Assembly (NCBI RefSeq): GCF_001742305.1 | Contig: NZ_MJAT01000012.1 | Span: 248,001-312,000, forward strand | Direction of reading: 5' to 3' | From: Desulfuribacillus stibiiarsenatis | GTDB lineage: Bacteria; Bacillota; Bacilli; Desulfuribacillales; Desulfuribacillaceae | DNA length: 64,000 nucleotides | Shown: positions 54,227-64,000 of the stretch, one piece after another | How the letters are laid out: the number at the start of each line of letters is the position of its first letter | How positions within the stretch are numbered: the stretch's first letter is position 1 | The notes under the pieces: model-generated | Told to the model about the DNA's origin: nothing | The model's input: the letters and a program-made list of their open reading frames with translations, nothing else | Databases searched by the model: none | Made by a program: the position numbers and the translations under genes

Positions 54227-56852
54227 AATCCGAATTTATGAGTATGCCAAAAATGTAAACATGAGCTCTAAAGAAATTCTGGAAATTTTAAAACGTTTGA
54301 ATAAAGATGTAGGAAACCACATGAGTCTAATATCAGATTCTGAAGTTGAATCGATTGAAAACTATATTAAAGGCTTAAAAAACAAAAGTACAACACAAAC
54401 AAATAACCAAAAACAAGCAAAACCAGAAGGCCAAAATCAACAGACAAGTTCTCAAGCTTCGACTCGTTCACAGGAAACACAGACAAACAGACCTGATAAC
54501 CGAACGGATAATAGACATCAACAAAATCGCCCGCAAAATCAGCAAAATCTTTCTGGAAATCGTCCGGAAGGAAATGTGAACAGAACGGATACTAGGTATA
54601 ATAAGCCTGAAAACAGATTTAATAAACCAGACAACAAGGTTAATAACACACCTAGACCAGATAACAAGTTTAATAACAATACTAAGCCTGAAAATAAGTT
54701 TAGCAACAATACAAGACCAGATAATAAATACAACAAGCCAGAAAACCGCCCGGCTACCTCAGGTTATAAAAGTAGTGGGCCAGATAGCAGACCACCTTAT
54801 AACAAGCCAGAAAACAAAGGCTTTAATAAACCAGCGTCAAGTGTTTATAAGAGTCAACAACCTACAAAACCTAATTTCAACGACAGAGAAAAAGAGAAAG
54901 AGAAAGAGAATATGATTGATACAACAGTGGATGCAAAGGGACAATCTAAAGTCGTTAAAAAAGAAAAAACTGTAAATAAATTCGACAAATTTAGTGATAC
55001 GAGAGATATCAATGGAATCAAGAAGAACAAGTCAAAGAAGTATGATCATCGCTCAAGATCATCTCAGCCATCTAAACCAAATACTGAACCGCCGAAGATG
55101 CCTTCGAAGATTGTATACAAAGGTGAAATGACTGTTGGCGATCTAGCAAAAGCATTAAAGAAAGAAACCTCAGAAATTATTAAAAAATTAATGTTCTTGG
55201 GTTGCATGGCAACAATCAATCAAGAAATTGATTTTGATACTATTACACTTATTTGTGAAGAATATGGGGTAGCAATAGAAGAAAAAATCGAGTTACCATT
55301 AGAAGATTTCGAATCTATTGTGGAAATTGATGATGAGAAAGATCTTAAGCATCGACCACCTGTAGTTACAATTATGGGACACGTTGACCATGGAAAAACA
55401 ACCTTACTAGACACTATCAGGGAAACAAAAGTTACTGAAGGGGAAGCTGGTGGGATTACTCAGCATATTGGTGCTTATCAAGTAAAGGTCAATGATAAGA
55501 AGATAACATTCCTTGACACTCCTGGCCACGCTGCTTTCACAAGCATGAGAGCCAGAGGAGCCAAAATTACTGATATCACGATTCTAGTTGTTGCTGCAGA
55601 TGATGGTGTGATGCCACAAACGATTGAAGCAATCAATCATGCGAAAGCTGCCAATGTTCCGATTATAGTAGCGGTAAACAAGATGGATAAACCATCTGCA
55701 AATCCAGATCGTGTAAAACAAGAGTTAACAGAATATGCACTAGTTCCTGAAGAGTGGGGCGGTAGTACGATTTTCGTACCGATTTCAGCCCTCAAGAATG
55801 AAGGAATTGAAGAGTTGTTAGAGATGGTATTACTCGTTGCTGAAGTAGAAGAATTAAAGGCAAATCCTAACAAACGTGCACGTGGTACAGTAATTGAATC
55901 GCAATTGGATAAGGGTCGAGGATCACTTGCTACGGTACTTGTTCAATCTGGTACATTGAAAATTGGAGATGCAATTATCGTTGGTAATGCATATGGTCGT
56001 ATTCGCGCCATGATTAATGACCAAGGAAAACGCGTTCGTACTGCAGAACCTTCTATGCCTGTTGAAATTACTGGATTATCAGAAGTTCCAAACGCTGGAG
56101 ACCAGTTCATGGTTTTAGAAGACGATAAGACAGCAAGGGTAATCGCTGAAAAACGTCAGATGAAAGATAAACAATTATTCTTTAAAGCTTCTACAAAGAT
56201 TACATTAGACGACTTATATAAACAAATAGCAGAAGGTACGATTAAAGACTTAAATCTTATTCTTAAGGCAGATGTTCACGGGTCTGTGGAAGCATTAAAA
56301 GGTGCTTTAGAGAAAATTGATATTCAAGGTGTGCAGGTACGTATTGTTCATACAGGGGTAGGTGCCATTACAGAGTCTGACGTAATTCTTGCATCAGCGT
56401 CCAATGCGATTATCATTGGATTTAATGTACGCCCGCAACCAAACGCTAAGAAAACGGCAGAGCATGAGAATGTTGATATTCGTTCACACAGTATCATTTA
56501 TAAGGTGATTGAAGAGATTGAATCTGCACTTAAAGGCCTTCTTGACCCTGAATATAAAGAAGTAATTTTGGGTCATGCAGAAGTTCGACAAGTCATTAAA
56601 TTGTCTAAAGTTGGGGCGATTGCTGGTTGCTATGTTTTAGATGGGAAAATCGTCCGTGATCGTAAAGCAAGAGTGATTCGTGATGGCATAGTTATTTTTG
56701 AAGGAGATCTTGGCACCTTGAAACGTTTTAAAGACGACGTGAAAGAGGTTGCTACGAATTATGAATGTGGTATCACTTTGGAGAAATATAACGATTATCA
56801 AGAAGGAGATATCATCGAAGTATTTGAAATGCAAAAGATAGAAAGAACCTAG
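54219..56852 (+). CDS. infB: Translation initiation factor IF-2
   Basis: IF-2 brings fMet-tRNA to the 30S subunit. It has an N-terminal IF2N motif ([20 protein letters not shown]), a long disordered region with degenerate Asn/Pro/Lys repeats (about residues 60-230; [19 protein letters not shown]), and a second IF2N motif ([19 protein letters not shown]). The GTPase follows: G1 [17 protein letters not shown]3 [17 protein letters not shown]4 NKMDKP. C-terminal domains end [12 protein letters not shown] 54219 follows GGAGGTGAG; the frame is also open from GTG 54210. Confidence 0.97.
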   Translation: MSKIRIYEYAKNVNMSSKEILEILKRLNKDVGNHMSLISDSEVESIENYIKGLKNKSTTQTNNQKQAKPEGQNQQTSSQASTRSQETQTNRPDNRTDNRHQQNRPQNQQNLSGNRPEGNVNRTDTRYNKPENRFNKPDNKVNNTPRPDNKFNNNTKPENKFSNNTRPDNKYNKPENRPATSGYKSSGPDSRPPYNKPENKGFNKPASSVYKSQQPTKPNFNDREKEKEKENMIDTTVDAKGQSKVVKKEKTVNKFDKFSDTRDINGIKKNKSKKYDHRSRSSQPSKPNTEPPKMPSKIVYKGEMTVGDLAKALKKETSEIIKKLMFLGCMATINQEIDFDTITLICEEYGVAIEEKIELPLEDFESIVEIDDEKDLKHRPPVVTIMGHVDHGKTTLLDTIRETKVTEGEAGGITQHIGAYQVKVNDKKITFLDTPGHAAFTSMRARGAKITDITILVVAADDGVMPQTIEAINHAKAANVPIIVAVNKMDKPSANPDRVKQELTEYALVPEEWGGSTIFVPISALKNEGIEELLEMVLLVAEVEELKANPNKRARGTVIESQLDKGRGSLATVLVQSGTLKIGDAIIVGNAYGRIRAMINDQGKRVRTAEPSMPVEITGLSEVPNAGDQFMVLEDDKTARVIAEKRQMKDKQLFFKASTKITLDDLYKQIAEGTIKDLNLILKADVHGSVEALKGALEKIDIQGVQVRIVHTGVGAITESDVILASASNAIIIGFNVRPQPNAKKTAEHENVDIRSHSIIYKVIEEIESALKGLLDPEYKEVILGHAEVRQVIKLSKVGAIAGCYVLDGKIVRDRKARVIRDGIVIFEGDLGTLKRFKDDVKEVATNYECGITLEKYNDYQEGDIIEVFEMQKIERT

Positions 56853-56867
56853 TTGAGGTGATCGTGT

Positions 56868-57239
56868 ATGGGAAATGTTCGTAATAATAAAATCGCAGAA
56901 CAAATTAAAAAAGAAGTCTCCCAGCTTATCCAACAAGAGATTAAAGATCCAAGAATAGGTTTTTCAACGGTTACTGATGTCGAAGTTACTGGTGATGTAT
57001 CTCAAGCAACCATATTTATTTCAGTTCTCGGTAACGAAACGCAGAAAGAAGACTCGCTTAAAGCATTAAAAAGTGCTGTGGGTTTTATAAGACGTGAGGT
57101 TGGGCGAAGAATGCGTTTAAGACATACACCTGAGATATTATTTTCCTTTGATAACTCCATTGAATATGGGAGTCGTATAGAGAAAATATTATCAGATATT
57201 AAAAGCAGCTCCCCTGGGGATACAAATGATAAATACTAA
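56868..57239 (+). CDS. rbfA: Ribosome-binding factor A
   Basis: RbfA is a KH-fold factor for 16S rRNA maturation. It shows QIKKEVSQLIQQEIKDPRIG, TVTDVEVTGDVSQATIFISV and GRRMRLRHTPEILFSFDNSI. Length 123 is normal. It starts after infB with TTGAGGTGA and overlaps nrnA by 14 bases. Confidence 0.97.
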   Translation: MGNVRNNKIAEQIKKEVSQLIQQEIKDPRIGFSTVTDVEVTGDVSQATIFISVLGNETQKEDSLKALKSAVGFIRREVGRRMRLRHTPEILFSFDNSIEYGSRIEKILSDIKSSSPGDTNDKY

Positions 57240-58194
57240 TACAACTTACGCTTCCTTTACAGATTTTATCAAGGGTAAAGATAATTTTCTTATTGTATCT
57301 CATTTCAATCCTGACGGAGATACCCTAGGTTCAGCATTGGCGATTGCAAATATCTTGGACGGTTTTAGTAAACAATATACTTTGGTAAATCGCGATGTTG
57401 TGCAAGAAAAGTATCTCTTTTTGCCTAAAGCTACGGAAGTTCTATTACCGGAATCATTAGTGGATCAGACATTTCAATATGTAATTACAGTGGATTGTGC
57501 TGATTATCAACGTATTGGTGATGAAGTTACAAAGCTATTGACTCCAGATGTAGAGATATTAAATATTGATCACCATCCGACAAATACAAATTTTGGTTCC
57601 AGTAATATTGTGGAAGCTGATGCAGCTTCCACTACTTTCATTATTTACAATCTTTGTAAGAAACTTGAGATTCCTTTAAACCTTGATATTGCATTGTGTT
57701 TATACACAGGATTAATGACAGATACAGGCTCGTTTCAATATTCCAATACCAACTCAGAAGTGCATTCAGTTGCGGCAGAACTGATTTCATATGGGATTAA
57801 TGTGTATGAGGTTGTAGAGAATATATTTGAGACGTCTTCAGTGGAGAGAATGGTTGTATTGAAGAAATCACTCAATACATTAGAAATTGACTCTTCTGGA
57901 AAGATTGCATGGTTAGAAATCATTCAAGAGCTATCTACGAAGTCTGAAGATATTGATGGACTTGTCAATTATCCGAGAAGTATTAAAGGAGTAGAAGTTG
58001 CTATTTCTTTTAAACAAGTTCATGACGGAAAAGTACGAGTAGGTTTACGCTCCAAGAAATACGTCGATGTGAGCCTAATAGCTATGAAATTCCAGGGCGG
58101 TGGCCATAAAAGGGCTGCTGGATGTACCATTGACGGAACGGTTGGAGAAGTTAAGGAAGTTATAGTCCAGGAAATAAAAAAATATATTATTTAG
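57226..58194 (+). CDS. nrnA: DHH-family nanoRNase/pAp phosphatase NrnA
   Basis: NrnA degrades very short RNAs and 3'-phosphoadenosine 5'-phosphate. The DHH domain has HFNPDGDTLGSALAIAN, VDCADYQRIG, the name-giving NIDHHPTNTNFG and TGLMTDTGSFQYSNTN. The DHHA1 domain ends GGGHKRAAGCTIDG. Length 322 is normal. It overlaps rbfA at its start. Confidence 0.95.
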   Translation: MINTNTTYASFTDFIKGKDNFLIVSHFNPDGDTLGSALAIANILDGFSKQYTLVNRDVVQEKYLFLPKATEVLLPESLVDQTFQYVITVDCADYQRIGDEVTKLLTPDVEILNIDHHPTNTNFGSSNIVEADAASTTFIIYNLCKKLEIPLNLDIALCLYTGLMTDTGSFQYSNTNSEVHSVAAELISYGINVYEVVENIFETSSVERMVVLKKSLNTLEIDSSGKIAWLEIIQELSTKSEDIDGLVNYPRSIKGVEVAISFKQVHDGKVRVGLRSKKYVDVSLIAMKFQGGGHKRAAGCTIDGTVGEVKEVIVQEIKKYII

Positions 58195-58205
58195 GTGTGG
58201 ATTCT

Positions 58206-59165
58206 ATGCTACACGGTTTTATTAATGTCAATAAACCAAAGGGTCTAACTTCTCATGATGTCGTTGCACGGCTTCGTAGAATTTTAAAGACTAAAAAAGT
58301 TGGTCATACCGGGACGTTAGATCCTGATGTTACAGGAGTACTCCCGATTGCGATTGGACAAGCAACAAAATTGACGGAATATGTGATGGAGAAGCCGAAA
58401 ACCTATCGAGGGACTATGGTGCTTGGAATAAGTACAACTACTGAAGATATTTCTGGCGAAATTCTCAATAGAGTAACTCCTAAGGACATTTCAACTCAAA
58501 GTATTATGGATGTCTTTGCTACATTGCATGGAGAAATCGAGCAAATACCTCCAATGTATTCAGCGGTTAAAGTTCAAGGCAAGAAGTTATATGAATTAGC
58601 AAGGCAAGGAAAAGAAATTGAAAGAGAGCCTAGGAAAGTTCAAATCTATCGCTTTCAATTTTTAGATGTTTCAGATGTTGAAATCGATAACATGAAATTT
58701 CCTGCCATCTCATTTGAAGTTCAATGTTCTAAAGGTACATATGTGAGAACTCTATGTGTACAAGTCGGACAACTGCTACATACTCCTGCTTGCATGCTTT
58801 CTTTGCAACGCACAGAATCGGCAGGTTTTTTAATTGATGATAGTTTTACATTAGAGGAAATTGAAAAGCTAGCTTTAGAAGATAAGCACGTTCAAGTTTT
58901 AACACCTATGGATCTTCCGCTACAGCAGATGCCTCGATTGGATATAACTGAAATTGAATTTCAAAAAATGTTGAACGGTATGCCGTATAGGAACTATTCC
59001 ATTCATTCAAAATCTATTGAATCCGTTCCGCTAGGTAATATCTTTCGCGTTTATAATCATGAAGGTATCTTCTTTGCTCTATATAAACTTACATATATCA
59101 CAACGGACTATGAAGAGTGGAAGGCAGAAAAGGTTTTTAAAGAGGTGCTATCGTTTGAATCCTAA
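58206..59165 (+). CDS. truB: tRNA pseudouridine-55 synthase TruB
   Basis: TruB makes the pseudouridine of the T-loop. Motifs are INVNKPKGLTSHDVVARLRR, the catalytic Asp in GHTGTLDPDVTGVLPIAIG, PPMYSAVKVQGKKLYELAR and CSKGTYVRTLCVQVG. ATG 58206 follows AGGTGTGG; GTG 58197 is also in frame. It overlaps the ribF start by 11 bases. TrmFO at 4870 modifies the neighbouring base 54 of the same loop. Confidence 0.96.
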   Translation: MLHGFINVNKPKGLTSHDVVARLRRILKTKKVGHTGTLDPDVTGVLPIAIGQATKLTEYVMEKPKTYRGTMVLGISTTTEDISGEILNRVTPKDISTQSIMDVFATLHGEIEQIPPMYSAVKVQGKKLYELARQGKEIEREPRKVQIYRFQFLDVSDVEIDNMKFPAISFEVQCSKGTYVRTLCVQVGQLLHTPACMLSLQRTESAGFLIDDSFTLEEIEKLALEDKHVQVLTPMDLPLQQMPRLDITEIEFQKMLNGMPYRNYSIHSKSIESVPLGNIFRVYNHEGIFFALYKLTYITTDYEEWKAEKVFKEVLSFES

Positions 59166-60120
59166 ATTTATTCATTTGAAATTAGGGGAGATTCCAGCTA
59201 AAGCTGAACATTCCACCTGCCTGGCTTTAGGGAATTTTGATGGTGTTCATATAGGACATCAGAAACTTATCCAAACTGCAAGGAATATAGCAAATCAGCA
59301 TTCTTCAAGCTGCTCGTTAATGACATTTTTACCTCATCCACGGAAAGTAGTCAATGGTAACGATGATTACGATACGTATATTACTCCGTGGGAATTAAAG
59401 TGTAAACTCCTTTACGAATTAGGAGTTGATCTCATCTATCTCGTAGATTTTAATGAGGGATTTGCACAATTATCGTCAGATGAATTTGAATCTATGTATT
59501 TGCATGAGATACAACCACGAGTCATTGTAGTTGGTGATGATTTTCGATATGGAAGATATGGTTTTGGAAATTCATCTACACTTTTAACAAACGGACTTGC
59601 AAATAATATCGGTGTAGAGGTAGTATCATCGGTATTACATAATGGGGTTAAAGTGTCAAGTAGTTTTATCAGAGATGCACTAAGTTCAGGACACATTACC
59701 ACTGTAACGACACTCTTAAATCGTCCCTATCAATTGAAAGGAAAGGTTGTCCATGGTTCTAAGTTAGGTCGAACCATTGGTTTTCCAACTGCAAACATAA
59801 ATTTAACAGGAAACTTTGTGCTTCCCAAATTTGGCGTATATTTAGTTCAAGTTACTCTATCGAATCATACTATTGTGAACGGAATCATGAATATTGGTGT
59901 AAAACCTACAGTGCAACAAGATAATCCACATCCTATAATTGAAATTCATTTGTTAGATTTTAACCAAGACATCTATGATTCTATGATTGAAGTTGATTTG
60001 ATTCATTATATCCGAGAAGAAATGAAATTTAATCATTTACAAGAACTTAGTAGTCAGATTCGTAAAGATTTATTTTATGCTACAGAATATTTAGCGAAAC
60101 ACGTTTATTTAAATCAATAA
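59155..60120 (+). CDS. ribF: Bifunctional riboflavin kinase/FAD synthetase
   Basis: RibF makes FMN and then FAD. The N-terminal nucleotidyltransferase domain has LALGNFDGVHIGHQKLIQ and VVGDDFRYGRYGFGN; the C-terminal kinase has VVHGSKLGRTIGFPTANINL and GIMNIGVKPTV. TTG 59155, seven bases after GAGGTG, is the likely start; the frame is open to 59059 but inside truB. The product has 321 residues. Confidence 0.95.
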   Translation: MNPKFIHLKLGEIPAKAEHSTCLALGNFDGVHIGHQKLIQTARNIANQHSSSCSLMTFLPHPRKVVNGNDDYDTYITPWELKCKLLYELGVDLIYLVDFNEGFAQLSSDEFESMYLHEIQPRVIVVGDDFRYGRYGFGNSSTLLTNGLANNIGVEVVSSVLHNGVKVSSSFIRDALSSGHITTVTTLLNRPYQLKGKVVHGSKLGRTIGFPTANINLTGNFVLPKFGVYLVQVTLSNHTIVNGIMNIGVKPTVQQDNPHPIIEIHLLDFNQDIYDSMIEVDLIHYIREEMKFNHLQELSSQIRKDLFYATEYLAKHVYLNQ

Positions 60121-60163
60121 CGTACAGAAATTGCGCTTGTGGATAAAGGGAATATTTATTTTC

Positions 60164-60193
60164 TTTACATCATATAGCGCATTATGGTATAAT
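60164..60193 (+). promoter_or_regulatory. Candidate promoter for rpsO
   Basis: TTTACA (60164-60169) and a perfect TATAAT (60188-60193) are 18 bases apart in the gap after ribF. The leader would start near 60200. Confidence 0.6.
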
Positions 60194-60198
60194 TCAGC

Positions 60199-60283
60199 AG
60201 TATGATTACCTTGTGCGCGGATAATCGACACTCCGACGATTGCCTGGGCCATTGGTATTATAACAATAAAGGAGGTGAATAAT
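60199..60283 (+). ncRNA. Structured rpsO leader (candidate S15 autoregulatory RNA)
   Basis: AATCG (60223-60227) pairs with CGATT (60237-60241), extended by GG/CC (60219-60220 with 60243-60244) across an internal loop. A second weak stem ATTG/CAAT (60251-60254 with 60264-60267) lies next to GGAGGTG. S15 controls its own mRNA in many bacteria with varied leader structures; the exact class cannot be fixed by eye. Confidence 0.45.
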
Positions 60284-60553
60284 ATGGCACTTAATGCAGA
60301 TCGCAAAACTCAATTAATTGACAACTATAAAGTTCATGATCGTGACACTGGTTCTCCAGAGGTTCAAATCGCCATATTGACAGAGAAGATTAATTACTTG
60401 AATGATCACTTACGTACTCACAAGAAGGACCATCACTCTCGTCGTGGATTACTTAAAATGGTTGGTAAGCGTCGTAACTTGCTTAACTACCTTAAGAACA
60501 ACGACATCAATCGTTATCGTAATTTAATCGAAAGCCTAGGGCTTCGAAAGTAA
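60284..60553 (+). CDS. rpsO: 30S ribosomal protein S15
   Basis: S15 is an early 16S rRNA binding protein. The 89-residue sequence starts [20 protein letters not shown] and includes [40 protein letters not shown] and RRNLLNYL, all highly conserved. ATG 60284 follows AAAGGAGGTGA; GTG 60275 overlaps that site. A terminator follows directly. Confidence 0.98.
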   Translation: MALNADRKTQLIDNYKVHDRDTGSPEVQIAILTEKINYLNDHLRTHKKDHHSRRGLLKMVGKRRNLLNYLKNNDINRYRNLIESLGLRK

Positions 60554-60580
60554 AAAAAGCGGGATATTCCCGCTTTTTTT
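60554..60580 (+). terminator. Intrinsic terminator after rpsO
   Basis: AAAAAGCGGGA (60554-60564) pairs with TCCCGCTTTTT (60568-60578), with a T run to 60580. The 5' A run means it could also serve the opposite strand. Confidence 0.93.
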
Positions 60581-60658
60581 GTAGTTTATTTTTTTTTATG
60601 CAGGGAAAACTGATTATTATGTAGAAATATAGTTGATTGAAGGGAGGCATACATAATT

Positions 60659-62767
60659 ATGGAAAAAAGATTTACCATGGACCTAGCTGGTAGAGAACTT
60701 ACTATTGAAAGTGGAAAGTTAGCGAAACAAGCAAATGGTTCAGTACTTGTAAGATATGGTGATACAGCAGTATTAGCGACTGTGACTGCTTCGAAAGACG
60801 CGAGGGATTTAGACTTTTTCCCGCTTACAGTGAATTATGAGGAACGTTTATATGCTGTAGGTAAAATTCCAGGAGGTTTTATTAAAAGAGAAGGACGCCC
60901 AAGTGAAAAAGCGATTCTAGCATCACGATTGATTGATCGTCCTATCCGTCCGTTATTCTCCGATGGGTTTAGAAATGAAGTGCAAATTGCAACCTATGTA
61001 CTTTCTGCAGACCAGAATTGTTCTTCAGAAATGGCTGCTATGGTAGGTGCTTCTTTAGCATTAGGAATCTCAGATGTACCATTTGAAGGGCCGATTGCTG
61101 GAGTGGTTGTAGGACGAGTGGCAGGTGAGCTAGTCATCAATCCGACAATTGAACAAGTAGCAAAAAGTGACTTAGACTTGATCGTGGCAGGTACCAAAGA
61201 TGCTGTGAACATGGTTGAGGCAGGAGCAAAGGAAGTATCAGAAGAAACAATGCTTGAGGCTATTCTATATGGTCATGAAATGATTAAGAAAATTATAGCC
61301 TTCCAAGAGCAAATTATTGCTGAAATTGGTAAATCAAAGATGGCAGTTACTTTGGCTGAACCAAATGCGGATATTGCACAACAAGTGAAGGAATTTGCAC
61401 TTGAAAAATTATCAACTGCGATTCAAACGGAAGAAAAGCAAGCTCGCATAGAAGCTCTAGATGCAGTGAAGAAAGAGGTATTGGAGCATTTTACAGGTAT
61501 TCTTGAAGATGCTAAAAAGCTTTCTGATGTAAAGGAAGTTATGAATACACTAATCAAAAAAGAAGTCAGAAGATTGATTGTCGAAGAAGGAATTCGACCT
61601 GACGGTAGAACTCATGAAGAGATTCGTCCAATTAGCAGTGAAGTTGGTGTCCTACCTCGTACTCATGGCTCTGGTTTGTTTACTAGGGGGCAAACTCAAG
61701 TATTGAGTGTTTGTACATTAGGGCCATTAGGTGATGTACAAATCTTAGATGGTTTAGGATTAGAAGAGTCTAAGCGATTTATGCATCATTATAATTTCCC
61801 ACCATTTTCTGTAGGCGAAGCACGACCATTACGTCCACCGGGCAGAAGAGAAATTGGTCATGGTGCTTTAGGAGAACGTGCTTTAGAAGTTGTAATTCCA
61901 GCGGAAGAAGATTTCCCATATACGATTCGCCTTGTATCAGAAGTGTTAGAATCAAACGGTTCCAGTTCTCAGGCAAGTATATGTGCTAGTACGCTTGCTA
62001 TGATGGATGCAGGAGTACCAATTAAGGCTCCAGTAGCGGGAATTGCAATGGGACTAGTAAAAGATAATGATAAAATTGCAGTTTTAAGTGACATTCAGGG
62101 AATGGAAGATCACTTAGGTGATATGGATTTTAAAGTTGCTGGTACTAGAGAAGGTATTACAGCCTTACAAATGGATATGAAAATATCTGGTATTTCTAAA
62201 GAGATATTAGTCCAAGCTTTAGAACAAGCAAAAGCCGGACGTAATCATATTTTAGATAAGATGCTAACAGCTATAGATAAGCCAAGAGCAGAGTTATCTC
62301 AATATGCACCGAAAATTATCACATTAACGATTAAACCTGATAAGATTCGTGATGTTATTGGACCAGGTGGAAAAATCATTAACAAAATTATAGAAGAAAC
62401 AGGCGTTAAAATCGATATCGAACAGGATGGTAAAGTGTTCATTGCTACTACAGATATCGAAAAAGGAAATCGTGCTAAGCAATTAATTGAGAATATTGTA
62501 AAAGAAGTTGAAATTGGACAAACATATTTGGGGAAAGTAACAAGAGTCGAGAAATATGGTGCTTTTGTTGAGTTAATCCCTAATAAAGAAGGTTTGTTAC
62601 ACATTTCTCAGTTATCTGATGAGCGTGTGAATAAAGTAGAAGATATAATAAATTTAGGCGATACCATTATGGTAAAAGTCACAGAGATTGATCCGCAAGG
62701 AAAAGTGAAGTTATCTCATAAAGCGTATCTAGCAGATGAAAAGAACATTAAGAAGCAAGCAGAGTAA
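60659..62767 (+). CDS. pnp: Polynucleotide phosphorylase
   Basis: PNPase degrades RNA from the 3' end with phosphate. Two RNase PH domains are visible: the first begins [20 protein letters not shown], the second [20 protein letters not shown] with [19 protein letters not shown] domain ([20 protein letters not shown]) and an S1 domain ([20 protein letters not shown]) end it. Length 702 is normal. ATG 60659 follows AGGGAGG. Its last codons are part of a terminator stem. Confidence 0.98.
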   Translation: MEKRFTMDLAGRELTIESGKLAKQANGSVLVRYGDTAVLATVTASKDARDLDFFPLTVNYEERLYAVGKIPGGFIKREGRPSEKAILASRLIDRPIRPLFSDGFRNEVQIATYVLSADQNCSSEMAAMVGASLALGISDVPFEGPIAGVVVGRVAGELVINPTIEQVAKSDLDLIVAGTKDAVNMVEAGAKEVSEETMLEAILYGHEMIKKIIAFQEQIIAEIGKSKMAVTLAEPNADIAQQVKEFALEKLSTAIQTEEKQARIEALDAVKKEVLEHFTGILEDAKKLSDVKEVMNTLIKKEVRRLIVEEGIRPDGRTHEEIRPISSEVGVLPRTHGSGLFTRGQTQVLSVCTLGPLGDVQILDGLGLEESKRFMHHYNFPPFSVGEARPLRPPGRREIGHGALGERALEVVIPAEEDFPYTIRLVSEVLESNGSSSQASICASTLAMMDAGVPIKAPVAGIAMGLVKDNDKIAVLSDIQGMEDHLGDMDFKVAGTREGITALQMDMKISGISKEILVQALEQAKAGRNHILDKMLTAIDKPRAELSQYAPKIITLTIKPDKIRDVIGPGGKIINKIIEETGVKIDIEQDGKVFIATTDIEKGNRAKQLIENIVKEVEIGQTYLGKVTRVEKYGAFVELIPNKEGLLHISQLSDERVNKVEDIINLGDTIMVKVTEIDPQGKVKLSHKAYLADEKNIKKQAE

Positions 62768-62785
62768 CACTAAGCTTGCTTTTTT
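62753..62785 (+). terminator. Terminator overlapping the end of pnp
   Basis: AAGCAAGC (62753-62760), within the last pnp codons, pairs with GCTTGCTT (62774-62781), followed by TTTT. The pnp stop codon is in the loop. Confidence 0.8.
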
Positions 62786-62853
62786 GCTATAGTCATTCTT
62801 ACGGATATCTTTCCAGCATACAATATAGAAAAAAGTTGTTGGAGGAGATACCG

Positions 62854-63894
62854 TTGAAAAAATATACATACTTTACTTTTCAATTTCCTAAAAAAACAAT
62901 CATTATTGTTCTTATAGTAGTAGCAATTGTAGCAGCTTTACAGACGAGTTTTAATATTAAAGAAAGATGTATACGTAGTATTTTTGGAGTATCCCAAGGA
63001 GTTACCTTAGAAGGGGTAGCGATACAACACCATTTGGATCATGAACTCAAAGAATTTATTGATAAAGCAGCGAAAGATAAGTATCACGAACCTATTAATG
63101 CAAGAGTCGATAATGTTTGGAAAGGAATTCCTGGATTAAATGGCATTTCTGTTGATGTAGAAAAGACAATAGCGAAAGCAATGTCTGCTAAAAGAAATGA
63201 ACAGATTCAAATCCAATACAAGCAATGGGAACCAGAGATACAATTAAAAGATTTAGGCGCAGTTCCAGTGTATCGAGGGAATTCTGATAAAAAAGCAATG
63301 TCTTTAATGATTAATGTTGCTTGGGGAACAGAATGGATTGAGAATATATTAGATATTTTAGAAGAAAATAATGTAAAGGCAACTTTTTTTGTTGCAGGTA
63401 ACTGGGTTGAGAAAAATCATGAAAGCTTATTGAAGATACATCTTGCTGGTCATGAGATAGGTAGTCATGCGTACACCCATCGTAATATGAGCACATTAAG
63501 TAAAGCGGAATTGGCTTGGGAAATTGATAAAACAGATGAATTAGTGAAAAAAGTGATTCCTCATGCCAAAATCAATGTTTTCGGCCCACCTTCTGGTGAT
63601 TTTAATCAATTAGTGGTTGATGTAACAAATAGCAAAGGGAAAATTCACGTCTTATGGACACTTGATACTGTTGATTGGCAAAAGCCAGCTTCACAAGTGA
63701 TTATTCAAAGAATAGTGCCAAAGGCGGAGAACGGTGCTTTAGTTCTAATGCACCCTACGGAATCTACCGTAGAAGCTTTGAAGGCAATGGTGCCTGCTCT
63801 TCTAGAAAAAGGTTATAAGTTGATTACAGTATCTGAGTTGTTATCTTCTGAACGCAACGATTTAGTAATTGGTGATTCAATTGGTTTTCCATGA
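62854..63894 (+). CDS. ylxY: YlxY-type polysaccharide deacetylase-like protein (sporulation-associated)
   Basis: This protein has one N-terminal membrane anchor (TIIIVLIVVAIVAAL) and a C-terminal NodB-like domain. Metal-ligand motif 2 is present (GHEIGSHAYTH), as are ATFFVAGNWV and the late LWTLDTVDW and ALVLMHPTE. Motif 1, normally TFDDG, reads INVAWG, so the usual catalytic and metal Asp pair is missing. The YlxY family is restricted to endospore formers, and its place between pnp and an M16 peptidase is the same in B. subtilis. TTG 62854 follows GGAGGAG; the frame is open to 62776. Confidence 0.9.
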   Translation: MKKYTYFTFQFPKKTIIIVLIVVAIVAALQTSFNIKERCIRSIFGVSQGVTLEGVAIQHHLDHELKEFIDKAAKDKYHEPINARVDNVWKGIPGLNGISVDVEKTIAKAMSAKRNEQIQIQYKQWEPEIQLKDLGAVPVYRGNSDKKAMSLMINVAWGTEWIENILDILEENNVKATFFVAGNWVEKNHESLLKIHLAGHEIGSHAYTHRNMSTLSKAELAWEIDKTDELVKKVIPHAKINVFGPPSGDFNQLVVDVTNSKGKIHVLWTLDTVDWQKPASQVIIQRIVPKAENGALVLMHPTESTVEALKAMVPALLEKGYKLITVSELLSSERNDLVIGDSIGFP

Positions 63895-63940
63895 AATATT
63901 TAGTATAGTATAAGAAATAATTGATTTGGAGGATGTTCAC

Positions 63941-64000
63941 TTGATTGAAAAAAGAACTTTACCTAACGGATTACGTGTAGTCATCGAAAAAATTCCATCT
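63941..64000 (+). CDS. mlpA: M16-family zinc peptidase, N-terminal fragment
   Basis: The first 20 codons from TTG 63941 (after GGAGGATG) read IEKRTLPNGLRVVIEKIPS, the typical start of an insulinase-like M16 peptidase (x-x-LPNGLRVV). In B. subtilis mlpA (ymxG) follows ylxY. The HxxEH zinc motif lies beyond the window. Confidence 0.75.
   Translation, partial: MIEKRTLPNGLRVVIEKIPS

Overview
The window is a chromosomal stretch of an AT-rich, Gram-positive bacterium of the Firmicutes, most like the Bacillales. Four things support this. The gene order is the classic one around topA, hslVU-codY, the giant fla/che operon, rpsB-tsf-pyrH-frr and rimP-nusA-infB. The replicative polymerase is PolC, the Gram-positive enzyme. 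The fla/che operon carries fliY, cheC and sigD. A YlxY-type spore-associated deacetylase lies near the end. Almost every gene is on the + strand and has a strong purine-rich ribosome binding site, often with a TTG or GTG start. I cannot name the species. The short EF-Ts, the lack of xerC next to trmFO and the lack of cheA/cheD in the fla/che operon set it apart from Bacillus subtilis.

Layout. 1-1549: the tail of a possible upstream gene, then a PAS/SpoIIE-type phosphatase gene split by a one-base frameshift near 855-860. 1570-9162: dprA, topA, trmFO, then after a terminator hslV, hslU and codY. 9163-9465: a 300-base non-coding region with a terminator, a CodY-box-like palindrome and a candidate promoter. 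9481-37610: 34 genes read as one flagellar/chemotaxis unit, from flgB to a SwrB-like gene. It covers rod and basal body, MS ring and switch, export ATPase, hook (flgD, flgE, fliK), export gate (fliO-fliR, flhB, flhA), placement GTPases (flhF, flhG), chemotaxis (cheY, cheB, cheW, cheC) and the sigma factor sigD. Two strong RNA hairpin regions bracket flgE exactly.

37611-47470: a terminator with a promoter overlapping it, a structured leader and rpsB, a hairpin, tsf, a terminator, pyrH-frr, a terminator, then uppS-cdsA-dxr-rseP-ispG-proS for isoprenoid, lipid and envelope work plus prolyl-tRNA synthesis. 47486-51805: polC. 51841-60120: a well-formed promoter, an attenuator-like hairpin and the rimP-nusA-ylxR-ylxQ-infB-rbfA-nrnA-truB-ribF translation/RNA operon. 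60121-64000: a leader and rpsO, a terminator, pnp, the YlxY-type deacetylase and the first 20 codons of an M16 peptidase.

Most of the window is conserved core. I found no mobile element, CRISPR array, tRNA, rRNA or defence system, and no convincing wholly new system. The parts most worth a second look are the frameshifted phosphatase, the structured RNA on both sides of the hook gene, the interrupted-U-tract terminator before rimP-nusA, the CodY-box candidates, the missing cheA/cheD with an unknown membrane protein near the usual cheD place, and several low-complexity or altered protein segments (FliY linker, IF2 N-terminus, FlgD tail, TopA motif, YlxY motif 1).
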